Source: Chlorobiota bacterium (GTDB lineage: Bacteria > Bacteroidota > Bacteroidia > Bacteroidales > JAADGE01). Taken from it: a DNA stretch of 20,454 nt. Of the stretch, positions 14,951-20,454 are shown piece by piece. The stretch is taken from NCBI GenBank assembly GCA_013153575.1, contig JAADEE010000142.1, positions 1 to 20,454 of the forward strand, in the 5' to 3' direction. Under the pieces are notes generated by a model. It did no database searches. It was not told the DNA's origin and saw only the letters and a list, made by a program, of their open reading frames with translations. Both the position numbers and the translations under genes were made by a program. Position 1 is the stretch's first letter; each line of letters begins with the position of its first letter.

Positions 14951-16039
14951 TTAAATAAAATCACTGCCTTTTTTTAATTCAACATCTTTTACAAATTCTC
15001 TGATTTTCTTTTCATTATCTCGTTTTGTAATCATTAAAATATTATCCGATTCTGCAATTATGTAACCATCTAATCCATCAACAACTAATAATTTATCTTT
15101 TGGTATATTAATTAGCGTATTTTGTGTATTATAATATAAAACATTATCATAATTTGAAACGTTTCCATCTTTATTTTTATTAGAAAGTTCATATAAAGAA
15201 TCCCAAGTTCCTAAATCAGACCAACCAAATTCTGTTGGATAAACATACACATTTTGTGCGTGTTCCATAATTCCATTATCAATTGAAATGTTTTTACATT
15301 CAGCATAAGCTTCTTTTACAAAATTTAACTCTTTTTCAATTGTTTCAACATTGTTTGTATCTGAAAATATTTGAGCAATTTCGGGTAAAAATTTATCAAA
15401 TGCTTTATCAATACTTTTTAACGACCAAATAAATATTCCGGAATTCCATACAAATTCACCACTTTCAAGAAATTTTTTTGCTGTTTCTTTATCGGGTTTT
15501 TCTGTAAAACTTTTTACTTTGTTAATGAAATTGAAGTTTTTAGGTTTTTCTTCATCAATTTGTATATAACCATAGCCGGTTTCCGGTCTTGTAGGGTTTA
15601 TTCCTAAAGTTAATAGTGTATCATTTTGCGAAACAAATTCAAAGCTTTTTTCAATAACTTCTACAAATTTTGTTTCATCTAAAATTAAATGGTCTGATGG
15701 TGCAACAACTATGTTTGCATCAGGATTTTTTGATTTAATTTTAAGGTTTGAATAAGCAATGCAAGGAGCCGTATTTCTTCTTGCAGGTTCTGCAAGTATT
15801 TGTTCTGCATTTAATTGCGGAAGTTGTTCTGCAACTTGCTTTTTGTACATTTCACTTGTAACAATATAAATGTTTTCCGTAGGACAAACACGGGCAAACC
15901 TCGAATAAGTTTGTTGTAAAAGTGACTTGCCTGTTCCTAAAATATCTAAAAACTGCTTTGGTTTTTGAGTTCTGCTGATTGGCCAAAAACGACTTCCTAC
16001 ACCGCCAGCCATTATTACACAATAGTTATTTTTGTTCAT
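14951..16039 (-). CDS. manC: Mannose-1-phosphate guanylyltransferase (GDP-mannose pyrophosphorylase)
   Basis: This 362-residue cytoplasmic enzyme makes GDP-mannose from mannose-1-phosphate and GTP, feeding glycan and GDP-fucose synthesis. The nucleotidyltransferase signature AGGVGSRFWPIS followed by QKPKQF (11-30) is complete. Further family motifs are EPARRNTAP (84-92), APSDH (113-117), the sugar-binding FTEKP (178-182), WNSGIF (198-203), SIDNGIMEH (252-260) and GWSDLGTW (272-279). It lacks the C-terminal phosphomannose isomerase cupin of proteobacterial ManC, and its length fits the single-function Bacteroidota type. ATG at 16039 sits 57 bases after the valS stop, with a GC-rich hairpin in between. 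Without a visible promoter of its own it may depend on readthrough from valS. The glycosyltransferases at the right end of the window are plausible, though unproven, consumers of its product. Confidence 0.94.
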   Translation of the reverse strand: MNKNNYCVIMAGGVGSRFWPISRTQKPKQFLDILGTGKSLLQQTYSRFARVCPTENIYIVTSEMYKKQVAEQLPQLNAEQILAEPARRNTAPCIAYSNLKIKSKNPDANIVVAPSDHLILDETKFVEVIEKSFEFVSQNDTLLTLGINPTRPETGYGYIQIDEEKPKNFNFINKVKSFTEKPDKETAKKFLESGEFVWNSGIFIWSLKSIDKAFDKFLPEIAQIFSDTNNVETIEKELNFVKEAYAECKNISIDNGIMEHAQNVYVYPTEFGWSDLGTWDSLYELSNKNKDGNVSNYDNVLYYNTQNTLINIPKDKLLVVDGLDGYIIAESDNILMITKRDNEKKIREFVKDVELKKGSDFI

Positions 16040-16056
16040 TTTTTTATGTTGAAGTT

Positions 16057-16089
16057 AGCCCCTGTGGGTTTTCAAAACCCACAGGGGCT
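16057..16089. terminator. Perfect GC-rich hairpin between valS and manC
   Basis: AGCCCCTGTGGGTTTT (16057-16072), one base, then its exact complement (16074-16089): a 33-base palindrome with 16 paired bases, starting 7 bases past the valS stop on the minus strand. The plus strand has TTTT at its end; the minus strand, which is the transcribed one, has no U-tract (it continues AACTTC). Terminator, transcription attenuator, RNA-stability element or dispersed repeat are all possible. Confidence 0.5.
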
Positions 16090-16096
16090 TTTGCAT

Positions 16097-18733
16097 TTAT
16101 GCTTCTAAATTTTTAATTTGTTCTTCTAGTGCTTTAATTTTTGCTTCAGCATCTGCTTGTTTTGCTCTTTCTTTTTCAATAACAGGAACAGGAGCATTAT
16201 TTACAAACCGTTCATTGCTTAATTTTTTCATAACAGAATTTAAGAAACCTTTTGCATATTTAAGTTCTTCTGAAAGTTTTTTAATTTCAGCATCTTTATC
16301 AATTAAATCTCCAAGAGGAACAAAAAATTCTGTTTTTTTAACAACAAAATGAGATGCTCCTTCAACTTTTTCTTTTGTTTCAGAAACTTCATCAATACCA
16401 CTTAATCTTATTATAACACTTTCAAAAGTTTTATTAAAACCTCCTGTTTCATCTTTATACAGTAAATTTAGTTTCTTTTTGTAAGAAAGATTTTTTTCTT
16501 TACGAATTGTACGAATTTGGGTAATAACTTCTTTTGCAAAATCAAAACCTGCAATTGTTTCTCTGTTAACACTTTGTGCTTTTGGCATTTCTGCAATCAT
16601 AATACTATCGCCATCTTTACGTTTTTCAAGTTGGTGCCAAATTTCTTCCGTTATAAATGGCATTAATGGGTGAAGAATTCTTAATAATTTATCGAAATAA
16701 TTCTTAACCTCATTATACGTTTTTGCATCAATAGGTTTTTGATAATCTGGTTTAACAATTTCTAAAAGCCAAGATGAAAACTCATCACGGAATAATTTAT
16801 AAACCAGCATTAATGCTTCAGAAAGTTTAAAATTATCGTAAAGTTCATCTAAATTTGCAATTTGTTCATTGAACTTTTCATTGAACCATTGTAATGCAAC
16901 TTTTGCATGTTCGGGTTGTGGAATGTTTTCGTCAACTTCCCAAGTTTGTGTTAAACGGAAAGCATTCCAAATTTTATTTGTAAAGTTTCTACCTTGTTCT
17001 GGTAAGCTATCGTTGTAAAGCAAATCACCTCCGGCAGGAGAGCAAAGCATCATGCCGAAACGAACACCATCAGCACCATATTTTTCAATAAGTTTAATAG
17101 GGTCTGGTGAGTTTCCTAACTGTTTTGACATTTTACGCCTTTTTTCATCACGTACCATGCCTGTGAAATAAACATCTTTAAAAGGTCGTTCATTTCTGAA
17201 CTCATAACCTGCAAAAATCATTCTTGCAACCCAAAAGAAAATAATGTCGTGTCCTGTTGCAAGAACATTTGTTGGGTAATAATATTTTATTTCTTCATTT
17301 TCAGGATATCTTATTCCGTCAAAAACAGAAATTGGCCATAACCATGATGAAAACCAAGTGTCAAGAACATCTTCGTCTTGTTTTAAATCGTTAATTGTTA
17401 GGTTGTTATTTCCTGTTTTCTCAATTGCAAGTTCAAGAGCTTTTTCAATGTTTTCTGCAACCACAAAATTATTTGTTCCACCAATGTAGTATGCAGGAAT
17501 TTGATGTCCCCACCAAAGTTGACGAGAAATATTCCAATCTCTAACATTTTCTAACCAGTGATTGTATGTATTTACGAAACGTTTTGGAGAAAATCTTATA
17601 TTTCCGTTGTTAACATTTTCTAAAGCAGGTTTTACAAGTTCCTCCATTTTTAAGAACCATTGCATTGAAAGTTTTGGCTCGATTGGCACTTGTGTTCTTT
17701 GTGAGTATCCTACACGATTTGTGTAATCTTCCATTTTAACAAAGTTTCCTGATTTTTCAAGTTCAGAAATAATTAATTTACGAACTTCAAAACGGTCTTT
17801 GCCTTCAAAAAGTTGAGCTTCTTTGCTCATTGTTCCGTCCGGGTTGAAAATGTCGATTACTTGCAAATTGTGTTTTTGCCCAAGCATATAATCGTTTTCA
17901 TCGTGTGCCGGAGTTACTTTTAAAGCACCAGTTCCAAATTCAATATCAATATAATCATCAAAAATAATAGGAACTTCTCGGTTAACTAATGGTACAATTA
18001 CTTTTTTGTCTTTCAGATGTTTATATCTTTCATCTTCAGGATGAACACAAATTGCAGAGTCGCCCAAAATAGTTTCCGGACGAGTTGTTGCAATTGTTAA
18101 AAATTCATCACTATCTACAATTTTGTATTTTACGTAGTAAAGTTTTGATTTTTCATCTTTATATTCAACTTCTTCATCAGAAACTGCAGTTTGTGCTTTC
18201 GGATCCCAATTTACCATTCTTATACCTCGGTATATCATACCTTTTTTGTGTAAATCAATGAAAACTTTTATTACACTTTCTGAAAGGTCTTCATCTAAAG
18301 TAAATTTTGTTCTGTCCCAATCACAAGATGCTCCAATTTTTTGAAGTTGATTAAGAATTATTCCCCCATGTTTATGTGTCCATTCCCATGCATGTTTCAT
18401 AAATTCATCACGAGTGATGTCATTTTTGCTAATTCCTTCTTCTGCAAGTTTATTAACAACCTTTGCTTCTGTTGCAATTGATGCATGGTCGGTACCCGGC
18501 ACCCAACAAGCATTTTTGCCTTGCATACGTGCACGTCTTATAAGAATGTCTTGAATTGTGTTATTCATAATGTGCCCCATATGCAAAACTCCGGTTACAT
18601 TTGGTGGTGGAATAACTATTGTGAAAGGTTCTCGTTCATCAGGAACAGACTTAAACAGCTTATTGTCAAGCCAATACTGATACCATTTCTTTTCAGCTTC
18701 TATTGAATTGTATTTTGTTGAAGTATCACTCAT
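16097..18733 (-). CDS. valS: Valyl-tRNA synthetase
   Basis: This 878-residue class I aminoacyl-tRNA synthetase charges tRNA-Val. The HIGH motif appears as HMGH (51-54) after PPPNVTG. The CP1 editing domain (about 190-335) has TTRPETILGD (216-225) and AHDEND (276-281). RQLWWGHQIPAY (404-415) and DVLDTWFSSWLWP (455-467) are typical ValS blocks. The KMSKS motif is KMSKQLGN (534-541), with Gln in place of the usual final Ser. The anticodon-binding domain covers about 590-760, and the C-terminal coiled coil that contacts tRNA covers about 810-878. Length is complete. ATG at 18733 is about 30 bases from a good promoter. It is the first gene of the valS-manC pair and is divergent from the GT2 gene. 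Confidence 0.97.
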   Translation of the reverse strand: MSDTSTKYNSIEAEKKWYQYWLDNKLFKSVPDEREPFTIVIPPPNVTGVLHMGHIMNNTIQDILIRRARMQGKNACWVPGTDHASIATEAKVVNKLAEEGISKNDITRDEFMKHAWEWTHKHGGIILNQLQKIGASCDWDRTKFTLDEDLSESVIKVFIDLHKKGMIYRGIRMVNWDPKAQTAVSDEEVEYKDEKSKLYYVKYKIVDSDEFLTIATTRPETILGDSAICVHPEDERYKHLKDKKVIVPLVNREVPIIFDDYIDIEFGTGALKVTPAHDENDYMLGQKHNLQVIDIFNPDGTMSKEAQLFEGKDRFEVRKLIISELEKSGNFVKMEDYTNRVGYSQRTQVPIEPKLSMQWFLKMEELVKPALENVNNGNIRFSPKRFVNTYNHWLENVRDWNISRQLWWGHQIPAYYIGGTNNFVVAENIEKALELAIEKTGNNNLTINDLKQDEDVLDTWFSSWLWPISVFDGIRYPENEEIKYYYPTNVLATGHDIIFFWVARMIFAGYEFRNERPFKDVYFTGMVRDEKRRKMSKQLGNSPDPIKLIEKYGADGVRFGMMLCSPAGGDLLYNDSLPEQGRNFTNKIWNAFRLTQTWEVDENIPQPEHAKVALQWFNEKFNEQIANLDELYDNFKLSEALMLVYKLFRDEFSSWLLEIVKPDYQKPIDAKTYNEVKNYFDKLLRILHPLMPFITEEIWHQLEKRKDGDSIMIAEMPKAQSVNRETIAGFDFAKEVITQIRTIRKEKNLSYKKKLNLLYKDETGGFNKTFESVIIRLSGIDEVSETKEKVEGASHFVVKKTEFFVPLGDLIDKDAEIKKLSEELKYAKGFLNSVMKKLSNERFVNNAPVPVIEKERAKQADAEAKIKALEEQIKNLEA

Positions 18734-18768
18734 TTGAAAATATTTGTAATGTATTTTAAATAATTATG

Positions 18769-18798
18769 CAAATATAAAATAGATTAGTGTAAAAACAA
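18769..18798 (-). promoter_or_regulatory. Bacteroidota promoter for valS
   Basis: On the minus strand: TTG at 18798-18796 (-33 box, within CTTG), 19 bases, then TATATTTG at 18776-18769, a perfect TAnnTTTG. Transcription would start near 18763-18765, about 30 bases before the valS ATG. Confidence 0.55.
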
Positions 18799-18877
18799 GA
18801 ATGTAAAGAATTGTAGATTAATTTATTTAAAGAAAATTTGCTTTTTTATTGAAGATGTAAACAAAAGCAACAAATTA

Positions 18878-18909
18878 TTAGTTAATTAAGTCTTTCTTTT
18901 TTAAATTTG
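18878..18909 (+). promoter_or_regulatory. Bacteroidota promoter for the glycosyltransferase pair
   Basis: TTAG at 18878-18881 (-33 box, one mismatch), exactly 20 bases, then TAAATTTG at 18902-18909, a perfect -7 box. Transcription would start near 18914-18916, only about 6-8 bases before the ATG at 18922. It occupies the right half of the 188-base divergent region after valS. Confidence 0.55.
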
Positions 18910-18921
18910 TATAAAAAACCA

Positions 18922-19875
18922 ATGGGTAAACATCCAAAATATTCTTTTGTTGTTCCGGCATATAATGAGGAGCAAAATATTAATGTTCTTCATGAGAGAA
19001 TTAAATCTTTAATGAAAAACATAAATAATAATTGGGAGATTATATTTGTTAATGATGGAAGCAAAGATAATACTTTAGATATTTTAAAGAAATTAGCAAA
19101 GGAAAATGAAAATGTAAAATATATAGATTTAAGTAGAAATTTTGGACATCAAGCAGCACTTACTGCCGGCTATAAACATGCAAAAGGAGATGCTATAATT
19201 TCATTAGATTGTGATTTGCAAGATCCTCCTGAAGTTATTTCTCAAATGATTGAGAAATGGAAAGAAGGATATAAAATTGTATATGCAAGACGAACAAATT
19301 ACAGAAAGGATAACATTATTAAAAGGTTAGGATCAAAATTTTATTATAAATTTTTAGGAAGATTTACAAGAATTGATATTCCTAAAAATGTTGGTGATTT
19401 TAGGCTAATTGACAAAAAGGTTTTAGAACAAATAAATAATATGTCTGAGCATTCAAGGTATTTAAGAGGCATGGTTGCTTGGACGGGTTTTTCTCATGCT
19501 TTTGTTGATTATAAAAGACCGGATAGAAAAAACGGAAAGTCTGCCTATTCTTTTGCAAAATTAGTTTCGTTGGGAATGGATGGAATGTTTAATTTCTCTG
19601 TTTTACCATTAAGGCTTGGTTTCGTTTTAGGCGTTTTTAGTATAATAACAGGTCTTGGGCTTTTGTTGTATCAATTGTTAGATGTTATTTTTACAGGAGC
19701 ATATTATCATTTATATAAATGGTTAACGGTTGTTTTATTTATTTTTATGGGTTTTGTTTTTATTCTTATTTGGATAATAGGGGAATATATTGGTAAGATA
19801 TATGACGAAAGTCGAAACAGACCATATTATATCATTAATGAGAAAGAAAATTTTGATGAGGATATTAATGTTTAA
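18922..19875 (+). CDS. Membrane-anchored GT2 glycosyltransferase, polyprenyl-phosphate type (GtrB/DPM1-like)
   Basis: A 317-residue family 2 glycosyltransferase that probably transfers a sugar from a nucleotide donor to a polyprenyl phosphate at the inner membrane, giving a lipid-linked sugar for later periplasmic use. The GT-A domain (6-220) shows VVPAYNEE (10-17), FVNDGSKDNT (42-51), SRNFGHQAALTAGY (71-84) and the metal-binding DCD (96-98) in LDCDLQDPPE. GDFRLIDKKV (158-167) and the RKNGKSAYS loop (202-210) are typical of the GtrB/DPM1-like branch. Two C-terminal helices (about 233-255 and 266-289) anchor it. The frame can start at a TTG at 18907, but this lies inside the -7 promoter box; ATG at 18922 fits family starts. 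It overlaps the following GT4 gene by 20 bases. Donor and acceptor are not known. Confidence 0.9.
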   Translation: MGKHPKYSFVVPAYNEEQNINVLHERIKSLMKNINNNWEIIFVNDGSKDNTLDILKKLAKENENVKYIDLSRNFGHQAALTAGYKHAKGDAIISLDCDLQDPPEVISQMIEKWKEGYKIVYARRTNYRKDNIIKRLGSKFYYKFLGRFTRIDIPKNVGDFRLIDKKVLEQINNMSEHSRYLRGMVAWTGFSHAFVDYKRPDRKNGKSAYSFAKLVSLGMDGMFNFSVLPLRLGFVLGVFSIITGLGLLLYQLLDVIFTGAYYHLYKWLTVVLFIFMGFVFILIWIIGEYIGKIYDESRNRPYYIINEKENFDEDINV

Positions 19876-20454
19876 TAACGAATTTCCTCCTTTGGGTGGC
19901 GGAACAGGAACTGTAAATCTTGAACTTTTTAATGTTTTTAAGAATATTCCAAACTTAGAAATTGATTTAATAACATCTTCTTTTAGCTCTAAAAAAGAAG
20001 TTCAAAAATATTCTGATAATATATCAATTATTAAACTTCCTGTTGGTAAAAAAGAAATACATCATGCTTCAAATATTGAGTTGATTATGTATGCTTTAAA
20101 AGCAACACGCTCTGCTTTTAAATATCATAAACAAAATAAATATGACTTTGTTTTTGTCTGGACAACAGTACCATCTGGCTTACCGGCAATATTTTTAAAT
20201 CTTTTTAAAAAATTACCATTTGTTTTAAGAATTGGAGGTTCTGATATTCCGGGTTTTGAAGAAAGGTATTCATTGGTCTATAAGTTTATTACACCATTTA
20301 TTAAATTTGTTTGGAAAAAAGCAAAAAGGATTATTGTAAAGTGTAATACCGAAAAAGAAATGGTTACAACAATAAATCCAAACCTAAAAATTGATATTAT
20401 TAATAATGGAATTGATACAAATATATTTTTTCCATTAAAAAATCACCAAACCAA
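19856..20454 (+). CDS. GT4-family glycosyltransferase, N-terminal part, cut by the window edge
   Basis: The frame stays open to the last base, giving the first 199 residues of a GT-B fold glycosyltransferase (group 1). The start MRILMFNNEFPPLGGGTG with the glycine-rich loop (13-18) is characteristic of family 4 enzymes. FVLRIGGSDIPGF (122-134) and IINNGIDTNIFFP (181-193) fit the end of the N-terminal Rossmann domain and the usual N-G-x-D-x-x-x-F-x-P linker. The C-terminal donor-binding domain with its E-x7-E motif lies beyond the edge. ATG at 19856 is chosen over the in-frame ATG at 19868 because it restores the complete first beta strand. It overlaps the GT2 gene by 20 bases and is surely co-transcribed with it. 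Substrates are unknown. Confidence 0.85.
   Translation, partial: MRILMFNNEFPPLGGGTGTVNLELFNVFKNIPNLEIDLITSSFSSKKEVQKYSDNISIIKLPVGKKEIHHASNIELIMYALKATRSAFKYHKQNKYDFVFVWTTVPSGLPAIFLNLFKKLPFVLRIGGSDIPGFEERYSLVYKFITPFIKFVWKKAKRIIVKCNTEKEMVTTINPNLKIDIINNGIDTNIFFPLKNHQT

Noticed and set aside
1..20454. Search for defence systems, toxin-antitoxin pairs, retrons, CRISPR arrays, tRNA genes or mobile elements
   Set aside because: None was seen. Every larger stretch is taken by recognisable housekeeping or envelope genes and intergenic regions are under 200 bases.

Overview
The window is a piece of a strongly AT-rich chromosome (well under 35% G+C by eye) from a member of the Bacteroidota, probably near Bacteroidales. 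The protein set supports this: an AMP_N/M24B Xaa-Pro peptidase of Bacteroidales type, a short TraR/DksA zinc-finger protein, a roughly 500-residue biotin carboxylase, a 1482-residue TamB homologue divergent from tsaD, and a stand-alone mannose-1-phosphate guanylyltransferase. Several intergenic regions carry the Bacteroidota promoter form (TTTG-like -33 box, about 20 bases, TAnnTTTG -7 box). Ribosome binding sites are weak or absent, as expected for the phylum. No rRNA, tRNA, CRISPR array, insertion sequence or phage gene was seen.

Layout. 1-2902 (minus): a membrane protein of unknown function, overlapping by 14 bases a TraR/DksA-type regulator, then an Xaa-Pro aminopeptidase ending at an intrinsic terminator (1-40). 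2979-6026 (plus): MlaE-type permease and MlaF-type ATPase, whose stop and TTG start overlap, then a biotin carboxylase. 6023-8315 (minus): tsaD, a uridine phosphorylase with its own promoter and terminator, and a small three-helix membrane protein whose stop codon overlaps that of the biotin carboxylase. 8436-14895 (plus): tamB overlapping an exported M1 metallopeptidase. 14951-18733 (minus): valS then manC, separated by a perfect GC-rich hairpin. 18922-20454 (plus): a polyprenyl-phosphate-type GT2 glycosyltransferase overlapping a GT4 glycosyltransferase that runs off the right edge, probably the start of a glycan cluster.

How it fits together. Most of the window is housekeeping (valS, tsaD, biotin carboxylase, nucleoside salvage, peptidases). 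The theme linking several genes is the cell envelope: MlaE/MlaF (phospholipid transport), TamB (outer-membrane biogenesis and inter-membrane lipid transport), an exported M1 peptidase, GDP-mannose synthesis and membrane glycosyltransferases. Nothing seen amounts to an obviously new biological system. The items most worth a second look are the unknown membrane protein coupled to a DksA-like regulator, the GC-rich palindrome between valS and manC, the Mla pair without an MlaD gene, the biotin carboxylase without its carrier or carboxyltransferase genes, and the GAMEH variant in the M1 peptidase. Three open frames (starting at 7270, 18907 and 1956) have longer TTG-initiated forms that I reject in favour of internal ATGs; two of those TTGs lie inside promoter -7 boxes.
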